A stretch of DNA of 64,000 nucleotides. Origin: Volutella citrinella. Its lineage: Eukaryota > Ascomycota > Sordariomycetes > Hypocreales > Nectriaceae. A program made the translations under genes and the position numbers. Every line of letters starts with the position of its first letter. Position 1 is the first letter of the stretch. Shown in pieces: positions 1-10,648 of the stretch. The notes below the pieces were generated by a model, which saw nothing but the letters and a program-made list of their open reading frames with translations, made no database searches and was not told the DNA's origin. The DNA lies in assembly GCA_034401135.1 (NCBI GenBank), contig JAWZSP010000007.1:4216001-4280000 (forward strand). The letters are read 5' to 3'.

Positions 1-631
1 CTGCAGTTCGCGAAAAAATGAACCTCCCAATGAAGCACTGTTTTAGTCAACCACACAGCCAATGTGGCTAATAACCCATATATTGTAACATGTGAGACAT
101 AGGGTATCTTATGAGAACCGGAGAGAGGACAGTAGAGCAGGTGCTGGCCATGTCACGAGACTCCGTTGTGTAGTCGGGACACTACAGCACTACCGAGGAG
201 GCCGGGCACATCCGGAATAAACCCTTTTCTAGTCGGTCTTATTCCGGACAATGAGACTGGACCATCCTCAAACTCGAGCAGCCATTCGTCCAGTGGATCT
301 ATTCTGGGGCGATAAGCCCTTAGCGAGCATGCAGGCATTTTGAGTTTGGCAAGGGTCTAGGGACTATTGGCGCCACTTGCGGTGCCAAGACCTTGAGGTC
401 TTTTCGAAGCGACTTAGATTATCAGATCAAGCTTGAATTGTTCAGCTCTCGGTAAGAATGGGGAGATGGGGGCCAATATGATGTTCTAGAACGTCTCCGA
501 TACCGGTATGATGTGCTCGCATGCGCATGAAGAAATAAGTGCTGCACTTTCGTGGAATACAAGAAGCGGGAAGGTCCCTCAGGACGCTCCTTTTACTAAA
601 CGGGTCAATTGAGAACCTCAAGGTTTCTATC
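1..631. other. No gene recognised
   Basis: The open frames here are short and lack a recognisable domain or convincing splice signals. The last 100 bases are the likely promoter and 5' leader of the MFS gene that follows. Confidence 0.4.
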
Positions 632-2445
632 ATGGCGGTCAACACTCAAACCAAGGAGGATCCCTCTGTGAATGTGGATGAAGCCACCCTGGAAAGTCCT
701 CAGGACATCAAAGCACAGGCAGGTGTATCTCTCGATCCGAGGTCTGATGATGTCGACACCCGGCCGTTTATTCCATGGAAATGGAAACTCACATCGGTTC
801 TACTGATCTGCCTTATTAGCTTCGGTGCTTCCTGGTCTGCCAGACTGACCTCATCGCTGAAGAGCACGATCAAGAAGGAGCTGCGCATCAACAATACGCA
901 ATTTGCATTGTTAGAAGCCAGTGAAGAGTTCCTGGTTACTCTCTTGATTATGGCCTCTGGCATTGTGACGGACCAGATTGGCGGCGCTGGTACGTTGAAA
1001 CTCTCCTCTGCTATTGGGCACTTGGGATTAATGGGTGTCGTAGGAGCTATGCTCTACGGAAACTTGATCATGACCGCGGGAGCACTCATTGTAGCGGGCG
1101 CAGCGACTTGCAAATCCTATCCGCTCATGATCTTTGGAAAAGTTGCCGCAGCATTAGGCGACATTGCCACGCAAATTGCCTACTACAGGGTGTTTTCGGG
1201 ATGGTTTGCCCCTGGCGGAGGATTTGGAACCACCATTGGTCTTCAAATCGGCATCGCCAGAATTGGCGGCTTTGTTGGAAGCTCCACGGCCAATATCATC
1301 TCCAAGGTATTACCCCTTCCTGCCGTGTCCTTGATAGTAACAGCCTCGGTAACGTTTATTCAGAATACTAGAAACTTTGCCTGGGTTTTCTGGGTCGGTG
1401 CATGCGTCTCTGTCTTTACAAACGTGTGCACGCTTGTCTTTTTCGTCTTCACAAAGGTTGCCCACAGGCGCTTTCGGGCACCACCTGATCCCGCCACAGG
1501 CGAACCGCTCGCTGAGAAGAACAAGAACTTTGAGCTTCGCAAAATCCTCGAATTACCCTGGGTATATTGGGCCATTATGCTTTTCTCCATGGTGCAAACA
1601 AGTTGTTCCAATGTTTACGCTCAGAATGCCACCGAGCTTGCCGAGCACCGCTTCGGAGTGGATGCAGTTGCTGCTGGTTGGTATGCATCATTGTCGCAAT
1701 ATGCCGGTAGGTCATACGTGCTCTCATTGCTAGGTATCCAAAACCGTATTGGGCTAACCCGATTGTCATAGGCTTTTTCCTTAGTCCGTTCATCGGCGCT
1801 GTTATCGATGCCTACGGCCATCGTGTCACGCAAATGGCCATCTGCGGCACTGGAATGCTCTTGTCGATGGGTCTTATTAACTGGAGCACAACTACGAGCG
1901 GTGCCGCAGCTTCGTACGCATTCTACGCCATTTTCAAGACATTCGGCCCGGTGACGATTATCGAGGGAATTCGGACTAGTATGTGGCATCAAGATGTCTT
2001 TGGCACAGCCTACGCTGCCAAGGTGATGATGAACAATGCATATGTTTTGTCACAATCTCGATTCCCAGCGAAACTTGACACAACTAACTCCTACATCAGG
2101 ACCAACATCATCATCCGTATTATTACTGGCGTCATTCAGGATGCCGATGATAACTCGTATCGCCGGGTCACAATAGTCTACGTTTTCCTTGCCACTGCCT
2201 CCACCGTCGTCTCTTTGGCCATGTTGATCGGATGCTTTTGGGCTATCGACCTCCAGATCTTGCAGTTCACCCGAAAGCAAAGAATTCGCTTCGGAGACAT
2301 GATACTCGAAAGGAAGGCAAAGAGCCAGAGCCCCGATGGTAAGAGGAGTAGAGCGATCAGCAGAGCTTGCTTCAGCGCCCTGCTGGTGTATGTGATGGGT
2401 AGCTGGGCAGCCTGGATCTGGGGCGCGGTCACTGGAAACAACTAA
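632..2445 (+). CDS. MFS transporter, MFSD1-like
   Basis: Twelve-helix-type major facilitator, predicted to sit in a membrane and move an unknown small molecule. The frame runs from ATG 632. An upstream in-frame extension to 539 has no support. A hydrophilic head of about 50 residues precedes the first membrane segment, which follows PFIPWKWK. Two introns are clear: 1307-1363 (57 nt, in frame, before a NTRNFAWVFW-like segment) and 1707-1771 (65 nt, GTAGGT donor, GGCTAAC branch, CATAG acceptor), which joins QYAG to FFLSPFIGA. A third small intron of about 51 nt may lie near 2050-2105, where extra residues interrupt MNNA...NIIIRIITGV. The conserved C-terminal block ITGVIQDADDNSY is present. The substrate cannot be read from the sequence. 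No stop interrupts the spliced frame, so the gene looks functional. The family call is by similarity of segments and is moderately sure. Confidence 0.8.
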
Positions 2446-2574
2446 GTCAAGTTCCTGACAGCTCATGGGGCTACCCTGGCTGAACGGCAAATCAAGCGGC
2501 GGCGAGTAAAAACAGCGGGAACTAGACGTATCACAAGAATTAAGTAAACTATACAGCTTGCTCTAAGACAGCCT

Positions 2575-3480
2575 CTAGTTTAAAGCTTTCAAGCTTTGCA
2601 CACGGCTATTGATATCCGCATACGTCTTTCCGATCTGTTTCATACCAGCCTGTAATATAGCTCCGTCGCCGCCGCTCAGTCACCACGTCGCACCCCTTTG
2701 GAAGAAGCGTTCTAATAGATCAAGCCGGCCTCCAATCCCACCAATTCCTATCGGCTTGCCTGCCTTGACGCCGGCTTCGATGACGCGCTCAACCGAGTTC
2801 AGATACTCAGGCGTGTCGTATTTGTCAGGGATCCCCAGATCCGTGCAGAGATCGTTGGAACCGACCAAGATTCCGTCCACGCCCTCGATGGCAAGGAACT
2901 CGTCAGCCAGACCAACAGCGCCTGGGGTCTCAATCATGGGTATGACCATGGTGTGGCGATTGAGCAATTCGTTTTGTTGCAGGGTTGGCACATGTTGAAA
3001 GTTCAAGATGGGCCGGTTGTTTGAACAGCCACGGCGACCAATTGGTGCGAACTTGGCGTCCTTGACAATCTCCTGGACCTCAGCCACCGTCTCGCAATGG
3101 GGGATGACGACGGCCGCGGCCCCTGCGTCGAGGATGCGGCTGAGATGCCAGTGCGACTTGGATGGTAGACGCACAATCGGGCTGACGCCGACGTAGTTGC
3201 AGGCCAAGATCAACTGGGTGCGGGCGTAATCAGCATAGTACATGTTCTACCCTTGCAGTTCCAGGGCAAGTATAAAAAGATGGGGAGCCTAATACTGCTG
3301 GGCAAAGCCCTTCAGCTAGATGGTGGCCAAGGCCGCAACGCCCTTTCCAGACAGAAGCAGGGAAAATAATATCTAAACTATCATGGCTTCCATGGTGCTG
3401 CTGGGATATCTTGATTAGTACACTGATGCCATCCATACTTGACGCAATCGCCATGCCGTTCCATAAGCGTCGTGGCACAA
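2575..3480 (-). pseudogene. HpcH/HpaI-family aldolase, broken
   Basis: The second half reads as an HpcH/HpaI aldolase (class II, pyruvate-type, TIM barrel). It has YVGVSPIVRLPS, the LDAGAAAVVIPH strand, a metal-site region IPMIETPGAV, and GVDGILVGSNDL. The frame stops at 2680-2682 (TGA) directly after ...RGATW. The same frame then continues for 34 codons, SGGDGAILQAGMKQIGKTYA, to a natural stop at 2575-2577, so this is one nonsense change inside an otherwise good C-terminus. The 5' part (about 3245-3480) shows only a weak match (HHGSHDSLDI in place of an EHG...-type metal motif) and no clean start or splice, so the N-terminus is also decayed. It faces the MFS gene tail to tail. A second, intact member of the family lies at 54.1-55.3 kb. 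A sequencing error at the stop is the main alternative. Confidence 0.75.
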
Positions 3481-4124
3481 TGGTCCGATGTGAACAAGAC
3501 TATGTATTTGGAAATGTAGGCAACTCCTGCCCTGGGCTTTCCACAAGAAGGAAAAGAAAAAAATAACATAAGCGAATTGAAGCGCCACCGCGTCATTTTT
3601 CCAGGGTCGCATAAGGATGTCTCATTGCCCGCTACGGACACGCCCCCCCTGGCCTCCACCTGCTCCCACTATTGGTGCACTCAAGCCACAGAGTAGTTTT
3701 AGGCGCGTTATTGGTGTTCTGCACGTAGCGATGTGCCAAGTCATGCGCCTAAAGCAATCTAGCTGCCATTATTAATGCACTTTGGCCACAGAGTAGGCTA
3801 AACCCGTTTACGATCCGTAGCAAGAAACTCGATATGGGCTGCCCACACCACGTCATCCTAGCAACCTACCACACCAGTAAAGGCTGTAGCATGATGCGCA
3901 CCCACAAGGTGCCTAGAAGTTAGGGTGTTCCGACTTCCCATGCGTTGTTCCGAAGCTACGTCCCAATCCCATGCGCTATTCATCGAAACGAAGCACGCAG
4001 GCGGCGCGTCGAGCAGGCTGACCACTGCAAAGGCCATCGCTGAAGTTCATTTCAATCATGATCTCCTGTAAAGGTATGACGTGCTACAGGCGATCCTCTT
4101 CTCCCTCGTAAAATTCGTAGTACA
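3481..4124. other. Intergenic, with a diverged 26-bp direct repeat
   Basis: No gene is seen. A motif ending in GCCACAGAGTAG occurs at 3671-3696 and again at 3771-3796, exactly 100 bp apart and with scattered differences. It may be an old duplication or repeat-element remnant. Confidence 0.4.
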
Positions 4125-4874
4125 TCAGTCCAACATTGTATAGCGCCTAACCTTTCCCCAAAATTTCTTATAGACGGCGACAGCATGATGAAATCCTCTA
4201 GGAGGTTTAGGGATGGTCGACCCTGAAAGGAGTGAATCCTTCTCGCCATCTTCCATACAATCCTCATGTTCTATGGTTTGTTTCGACGGGAATGCCCGTG
4301 TTGTAATCCCACGGATTCTTGAATAGGGACCAATGCGGGCAGCTCGCAACTGCTCTTCAGACAGAGTAGTCGATTCGAGAAACGGAACGAGGAGGGACTC
4401 GTTCATAAGCTCGTAGATAATTCGGCGAGACTCATCAAGTTCGGAAGGGTGAGGTGGTTTAGGTTCAGTCGGAAAGTTCAAGAGGCGATCTCGCTCTTGA
4501 CCAGATATATTGACTTGTTTCGGTCCGTAGGGAGCAATATAAGCCCACATTATATTTTGCCACGACGTTGTTACACAATCAGCTTCATGTTGCGACGAAA
4601 AGCCATTGATAACTCTCTGGTTATAAAGAGACGCATAGCTTTCAGCGTCTAGGGCGAAATCAAGAATTTCCATGCAATGGTTCTGGGAGAGATAAGCCAT
4701 GAAGGCGCGTAGAGTCCATGGTGGGAAAGAGACATCTAAGAGAATCTCATTGAGGGTAGGATGCCACGGGCCCTCCTTGTCGATGTGGTTGTTAGCTGTT
4801 AACATTTCATGGTGTCTGCCGGATTTGAGTAGACTTGAGTTCTTCAAAACACGATGATGTTGCAGATAACTCAA
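4125..4874 (-). CDS. RGS-domain protein (regulator of G-protein signalling)
   Basis: Intronless frame of 249 residues. RGS proteins speed GTP hydrolysis by G-alpha subunits and so switch off heterotrimeric G-protein signals at the plasma membrane. Residues about 38-75 carry the fungal RGS start, with PTLNEILLD, PPWTLRAFMAYL and SQNHCMEILDF. The helix-rich remainder includes SRRIIYELMNESLLVPFLES, a normal RGS helix region. The length matches short fungal RGS proteins that are little more than the domain. ATG 4874 is the only sensible start in frame. The last 60 residues are basic and unassigned. No membrane segment is seen. Neighbours give no functional hint. The domain call is sure; which G-alpha it serves is unknown. 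Confidence 0.8.
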   Translation of the reverse strand: MSYLQHHRVLKNSSLLKSGRHHEMLTANNHIDKEGPWHPTLNEILLDVSFPPWTLRAFMAYLSQNHCMEILDFALDAESYASLYNQRVINGFSSQHEADCVTTSWQNIMWAYIAPYGPKQVNISGQERDRLLNFPTEPKPPHPSELDESRRIIYELMNESLLVPFLESTTLSEEQLRAARIGPYSRIRGITTRAFPSKQTIEHEDCMEDGEKDSLLSGSTIPKPPRGFHHAVAVYKKFWGKVRRYTMLD

Positions 4875-5461
4875 GACTGTGGGACCTCGAATTTAATAAA
4901 GGTGGAATTAAGGTGCCCAGCAGGATTTTCTGTGACGGAAGCGCCAGGTAACCGCAAAAGTCACCGCCACATCGGCCCCAATACAGGAGGTTACGGGACC
5001 CCAGTTTTCTCTTCCCCCTTCATGGGTGGGGTGCAAAACGCGATAACACCTCCCCATCATTATGACGCGATGACCTCGCCATCACATTGTCCCACAAGAC
5101 AGCGAGCAAGAACAGGTCTAGTCTGCCACACTTTCTGTGGTTCCATGGAACCACATGCTTCGGCCGCGCTCTCAACCTCCATCCATCCGTTTTGCCTAAC
5201 CCGCCACCTACCATGACCGATCTGGCGGGGGCGACACTGGGGGGTGGTGACAGACGGCAGCTAAATTTTTGGCAGATGACAGGAGCCGGCCGATTGACGA
5301 GCACCCGATTTAAAGCGGCTGTTACCTTTTTAAGCCGCCACTCCTTGGACGAATGTCACCTTTGTGCATGACCACGTACCCTTGATGACTCCTGGCTCAG
5401 TCAACCCCAGCGTCCACCCCACTCAACCAACTCCCCCTCCATAAGCCTGGTTTCCAGTTAC
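4875..5461. other. Intergenic, upstream region of the RGS gene
   Basis: It holds pyrimidine-rich and CCACC-rich stretches, as in fungal promoters. Open frames on both strands are short and look like chance. Confidence 0.35.
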
Positions 5462-5674
5462 TCATTCCTCACACCCCCAGTCGTATCCGAAGTTGAGCTC
5501 CTCATCCTGAGAACGCAGCTGAGGGGCTGAAGCCTGGTTTGGCATTTGGATGGCATTGAGTAGAACCATTATCTGGCTCTTCGTGTACTGGTACATGGAA
5601 TGGGAATAAGCTTGTAGGGCCGTTGATGGCTGTGTGAAGTGGGAGGTAGATGCCACCGGACTGTAGTGAGGCAT
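5462..5674 (-). CDS. Possible small protein, unknown
   Basis: A 70-residue frame, Ser/Gln/Tyr rich, with a tail of acidic residues (SQDEELNFGYDW). A TATA-like TTTATAAATA stretch lies 20-30 bases upstream on its strand, and it is divergent from the hypothetical gene at 5885. Nothing identifies a family. It could be chance. Confidence 0.3.
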   Translation of the reverse strand: MPHYSPVASTSHFTQPSTALQAYSHSMYQYTKSQIMVLLNAIQMPNQASAPQLRSQDEELNFGYDWGCEE

Positions 5675-5884
5675 GGCTGAGAAGTAGTTGGTATTTATAA
5701 AGTGGCCTGGCCGACAGGGTAAGCCAGGACTTATCTAATATTTAGGCAGAGCAAAAAAACGTGTCCTACAGAGGGGCCCAAGGGTGCCTAGTGGGGTCAC
5801 CGCGCACCCTTTGGTTGACAGGGCATACGTAGTACCTTCAACCCAAAACAAGTCTCATCAATCAAAACGCTTTCTCCCTACAAC

Positions 5885-6373
5885 ATGGACGACCCATCAT
5901 TGGCATGGCCAGCCTGGAAATTCGACATGAAGAGAGGAGACTTATTCACCAAGCTCCACGAACAGTACAATACCTATCCATGCCCCATTCAAGACGCCGA
6001 TGCCTTTCACCACGACATCTTCGAAATCTCTCACGAGGCGAACTCCACAGACGAATTTCATCGTTTAGCGAACAATCGCAGACAAAAGCGCCTCCACGAA
6101 CTAAACGACGCTCTTGAATCTGCGAGTTTCGAGATCATCGGAAACCCAAGTCTTATCGGTACGCCTCAATGGCAGCATGCTATCCAGCTGTTCCGTACAA
6201 ATTCTTTGGATTCCCTCGTTCGTTACTTCGCTTCTTATCTCCCCACCGACCACATTTGGCATCCATCATGTCACGCTTCTGTTCCTGTCACCCGCAACAC
6301 TGAGCTTACGTCCACTTCACCCAACAAGGAGGGCGAACGCACCGAAATGGACGACCCTAGCGGTTCAAAGTGA
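5885..6373 (+). CDS. Hypothetical protein, 162 aa
   Basis: One uninterrupted frame with a good fungal leader (CATCAATC...CTCCCTACAAC before ATG). The protein is hydrophilic, opens with PSLAWPAWKFDMKRGDLF, and has a charged helical middle (NNRRQKRLHELNDALESA) and a Ser/Thr-rich tail. No signal peptide, membrane segment or catalytic motif is seen. I do not know its function. The promoter context, AUG context and codon use make it a likely real gene. Confidence 0.55.
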   Translation: MDDPSLAWPAWKFDMKRGDLFTKLHEQYNTYPCPIQDADAFHHDIFEISHEANSTDEFHRLANNRRQKRLHELNDALESASFEIIGNPSLIGTPQWQHAIQLFRTNSLDSLVRYFASYLPTDHIWHPSCHASVPVTRNTELTSTSPNKEGERTEMDDPSGSK

Positions 6374-6622
6374 CAGGCCCTTTCGTCGTCCTCGTCATAC
6401 CCTCGCCGCTTGTCCGGCGCCCCGACGAGAGACAAGCCTATTGAAGGGAATAGTCCCGTGAACACCATGGCTCCTGTGGTCCCCTTTCAGTCATGTGTGC
6501 AGGTTATTGCGGGGTCTCACGAATTTGATGACGACATTCGCCACTTGATATATAAGCCTTGCCTCATCCCCACCTTTCCCACTCCAACCACCAACTTATA
6601 TATCACACATCAGATTGCGGAC

Positions 6623-7063
6623 ATGGACCCGCCAAAAAAAGCCGAACACCCTTCTGAGAGGGACAAGCACCTCCTGCGCATATATGGAAAGATACCAAGC
6701 AGAGGAAACCTCCTCCATCACCAGTTAGAGGTAAGTGAGTTTCTGCAGGGCACTCGTAGCCCGCTAGAATCAAGCTAATTCAGCCACCAATTAAAGGAAA
6801 GGAAATATTTCGATTCGGGTGATTTTGCCCTCTCGCAGGCTAAGATGTCTTCTGACATCGGCGCTGTGAGTACCGGCAGCGAACATCCCGTCCGGCGAGA
6901 TATATCAGACCCCTCATGCCCCGTACCGAGCTCCAGCAACGTTGGCGATGACGCTAATCAAGATCCACGAACCGAGAAGAAGACTGGCGAGTTGAGATCT
7001 ACCACCCACCTTCAACAGGAGACAGCAGATCAGGAACAGGGTGGGCCTGGAGAAGTGAAGTGA
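6623..7063 (+). CDS. Endosulfine/Igo1-like protein phosphatase inhibitor
   Basis: Two exons, 6623-6730 and 6797-7063, giving 124 residues. The intron 6731-6796 has a GTAAGT donor, a GCTAAT branch and an AAAG acceptor. Splicing joins the endosulfine core across the intron: residues 14-34 contain RIYGKIPSRGNLL, followed by ERKYFDSGDFALSQA. FDSGDF is the hallmark site: in Igo1/2 and ENSA/ARPP19 the serine is phosphorylated by Rim15/Greatwall kinase, and the protein then inhibits PP2A-B55. This controls quiescence entry, mRNA protection and mitosis. The family usually has Tyr after GD; here it is Phe. The tail of about 75 residues is hydrophilic and diverged. No single ATG frame covers the gene, so it is easily missed. 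Family assignment is strong. Whether it is the main genomic copy or a paralogue cannot be told. Confidence 0.85.
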
Positions 7064-8174
7064 GAAAACGACATGTAGAGGCTGGCCGCAATGATATAGC
7101 TAACCGGAGAATCTTGGCATAACTAATGTGCGACTACATGGTCTGGCATGACAGAAATCACGGAACGAAGGAATGTTCGCTTGGGAAATGTGTAATGCAT
7201 ATAAAGACATCCTGCTTCTTGCTTTCGTCAAAATCCCCTGTAGAAGAGAACTGGGCTGGCATGGGATCCATTCTCCCAGGTATAGGTCTGTGGATGTTTA
7301 TGAGAATGAATTAGTTGTGCATGCTAATTGTAGTGTTAGTTACGGCGACCTTGAGAGGCGTTATACTTAGTAACGACGCTGAATATACTCGGAAGATTAT
7401 TTCGATGAGTAAAGGATCAAACTGTAACGTACTGTGACTACGGACTGCGGTCTCAGGTGGAGAACCGATGCATACATGCCCTCCAGATCACCCGGCTGAC
7501 AATTCCGAACAATTGTGCACGGATGTGACCAGGGGCATGAAGGAACAATATGTATTATAGCACTCTTTGGGTAGTTTAAGATACATCCCAGCCATCTCAA
7601 AGTCCCTGACCTAGAAGAGCATGATTATATTAAGTTCTCCTGTGGTTCTTCCGTAGGTGGCGCTGGCGGTTTGTGGCTATGTTGCACCGTGCATCAGCGT
7701 CAGGTTCTGACACATACGATATATTAACTAACAGAACTGCGAGTAACACGACTAGACGCATACTCCCTGTTGGCAAGCACTACGCATATAGGTGTGGCCG
7801 GATCTAGTCATTACGTCACTAGCAACGCTATGAAAGTACCAGCCTAGTGGTCAGACCTTGCAGGTAATAAACAGTAGTATCGGCGACTTAGTTCCTACTT
7901 TGGAGCTGGGCCCGAACCCCCCCCCCACTAACTCTTTTATTTACCGAGCCACCAAGTCAAGTACCACACTTTTCATTAAACCCAAGTAGAAGATATAATT
8001 AAGCGGCCCATATTATGCTTGTTGGGGCCTTATCTAAGCGCCGCGCATTTTGTATTCTACAAAATCTTGTCTTTTCCCTACTTCGCCTTGTACAAACGTG
8101 CAACTGTAATATCAGTAAAGGCCAAATTGTCTTTAAAACTCTTATATTCATACACCGCCTTCTCGTCTTTAATC
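7064..8174. other. Intergenic; diverged LTR end near 7625-7712
   Basis: No gene is supported. The stretch ending GCACCGTGCATCAGCGTCAG and then GTTCTGACA at 7712 matches the 3' end of the family-2 LTR found intact at 31882-32329. It is an old, partial copy. A C-run lies near 7917-7926. Confidence 0.5.
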
Positions 8175-9201
8175 ATGTCCACCTTGGTTGCTACCTTGAC
8201 CAAACTCCTACAGTCTCTGTTATCTGCTTTTTCACGCCCGGAGCTCGCTGCCTCGGCCTTGGGACTGCTACAATACGGGCCAATGGACATTATCTCACGA
8301 ATCAAGATCTTCCCTATCAAGACTGGGATTATAGTCTACACACTGCAAGCCATTCTAGGGATCGGACTTGTAAAAGTCGCACATCACTACTGTGAATCCC
8401 GCGCCCTGAACAATTGGTCTTCCAGACATCAACCAGGATCGCAATGGGATCGGGAGATCGCGGTCGTGACGGGTGGCTGTAGCGGAATTGGCAAAGCCAT
8501 TGCTCAAGGCCTGGCCCAAAAAGGCGTGAAGGTGGCCATTATCGACATCCAAAGCCTTCCAGCAGACTTGATTGGTATTGGTGGCATCTATTACTGGAAA
8601 GCCGACATCACAGGCTGATATTCGCGAGGTTGCCATGAAAATTAGGGAAACCATATGTCACCCTTCCATCCTCGTCAACAATGCAGGAGTTGCCTACTGG
8701 GACCCAATCCTGAAAACCCCTGCAGAAAAGCTCGACAAGATCTTCCAGATCAATCTGTTGTCTTTGTGGACCCTTGCAAAGGAGTTTCTACCTGCCATGA
8801 TTATTCAAAACAAAGGCCATGTGGTGACTCTCTCCAGCTTATCAGGCTACTTGACAACCCCTGGCGCTGTCCATTATTCAGCCACTAAATCTAGAGCCTT
8901 GGCATTTCACGAGGGTCTGAGGACTGAGATCAAGGGAGTTTACAAGGCGCCAGATGTCATAACAACTGCTGTTATGCCAGGGTGGGTTGATACAGCCATG
9001 ACTAAAAACACGGCTGAAGCCCAAGATATGTCCCAGGGAAGATTTATGAGTGTCGATTATATATCAGGAGTGGTATTAAGACAGATCTTTAGTTGCCGTG
9101 GCGGACACCTAGTTATTCCCGACAAGGTGTCATGGCTTTCAGCAGTCAGAGGGTTCCCAAACTGGGTACAGGAAACGCTGAGGGATGCACAGGTCAAATG
9201 A
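8175..9201 (+). pseudogene. Short-chain dehydrogenase/reductase with a +1 frameshift
   Basis: An NAD(P)-dependent SDR of the membrane-anchored kind. About 85 residues with hydrophobic stretches precede the Rossmann motif TGGCSGIGKAIA. Then come NNAGVAYW, the catalytic serine strand VVTLSSLSG and YSATK (YxxxK). All classical SDR elements are present, but in two frames. The first frame runs to KADIT and stops at 8616. The second resumes as QADIREVAMKIRE. One extra base near 8610-8614 explains the switch. An intron does not: the only GT...AG span that fits is about 39 nt and would remove the conserved KADIT strand. It could be a sequencing slip, in which case the gene is intact at about 340 residues. 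It is the first gene of the metabolic block 8-22 kb. Confidence 0.75.
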
Positions 9202-9841
9202 AGGAAGATGACAGTAGAAGATGCCGGTGTACGAGGTGTTGTCCCTGTAACTAGTTGGAATTACTAAAAAGAGACGAATTACTCTATTCGTTCATACTCG
9301 CTCCTCGTCTCCGAACTCAATCGCTGTACCAGAGTGATACGTGTAAGCGGCAGTCGGCCAGCATGTACAGTGCCTTCTAAAAACCAGATAATAGGACCCC
9401 CCATTTCGCATCTGTCCTCGCAGCATGGCTTATGGTACGACAGTGAAAATGAATGCCGGGACTCCCTCCGTAATCTTCTCGTCGCCCCCGCATCCTCAGC
9501 ATCCGCGACATGGCTGGTCGGAGACATACTGCCGTTTTTGGAAACAAGCCAAGTAGTAGTTTGCTGGTTGGCGGCACTAGCCCCCCGCCCCCCAGCCGCT
9601 AATATTCCTCGGTTGCTTCTCGGTCGTCGGACATCACGAGCTGGCTGACCTTTGCTACATCCGGTCCAGGCCGCCATGAATTGACAGGAATATTGGATAT
9701 TTAAAAGCTTGGCTTCTTTCAACACTCTTTTCCATCCTATATGCACTTCCCAATTTACCAGTCCCAATTTCAGCTTCTCTCGTCCTTCCTCCGGATATAC
9801 AGGTGCCAAAAGACAATCAGACTCACTCTGGTAGCCGCCAA

Positions 9842-10323
9842 ATGGTTGATGTTCTCATCATCGGCGCTGGCATATCAGGAATTAATGCTGCCTACTTTCT
9901 TCAGACCCAGGGTCCGACTGGGATAACATATTCAATTGTCGAGAACCGAAATGCAATCGGTGGTACTTGGGATGTCTTTCGATACCCCGGCATCCGATCC
10001 GACTCAGATGTCTTCACCTACGGATTCTCATGGAACCCTTGGAAGGGCGACAAGCCCCTTGCAGGCGGCGGTCAAATAAAGGCCTATATTGAGAACTCCG
10101 CTGCCTGTGCCGGTATTACACAACACATCAAATTCAACCATCGCGTGGTTAAGCTGTCTTGGTCCTCTTAACAGTCTGTATAGACAGCTGATATCATAGT
10201 GGACGGGCTCACGGAGAAATCTATAGCTGCGCGGTTCTTGATACTGGGAACCGGCTTCTTTAATATAGATAAGGTAATACTATATAATATTCCTAGTCTT
10301 GAAAATTTTAATAGTTTAGGTTA
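9842..10323 (+). pseudogene. Flavin monooxygenase (Baeyer-Villiger/FMO type), truncated
   Basis: The N-terminal FAD domain is clear: GAGISG (GxGxxG), then GGTWDVFRYPGIRSDSD, as in class B flavoprotein monooxygenases. The frame meets TAA at 10169 and a TAG shortly after, in a context (V-stop-T) where related enzymes carry Trp, so TGG to TAG is likely. The same frame still reads ARFLILGTGFFN and then IPSLENF, the conserved strand after the first FAD half, before dissolving into AT-rich DNA at about 10320. The remaining two-thirds is missing or mutated beyond recognition. The start is ATG 9842; an in-frame ATG at 9803 is also possible. Its neighbours suggest it once oxidised a polyketide-type intermediate. 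Confidence 0.8.
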
Positions 10324-10648
10324 GAGTGGGGTTAGATTAGAGTTAGCTAGGCTATTCTACTTCTACTATATAAGATTAAGCTATAAGCTAAGCTTTTTAA
10401 TTATTTAAAATAAAAAACTTAGGAAATATATAAAAAAAAGTAAGATAAGTAATAAAGAAATAATAAAGAAAAGTAATAAGGCTTTAAATAAGAATAATAT
10501 TATTATAAAAAAGAAAGAGGTAAAATATTTAAAAAAAAGAAAAAAAAAGTTTTTTTAAAAGTTTTTATTTTTAAAAACTTTTTTAAATATAAAAGCAGCT
10601 ACTTAAGCTCTTACTTTAAATAAAGATAAAGCTAATAAACTAATTAAA

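Noticed and set aside
8574..8612. A 39-nt intron that would explain the SDR frame change
   Set aside because: It is too short for this genome's introns (50-70 nt), and it would delete the conserved KADIT strand.
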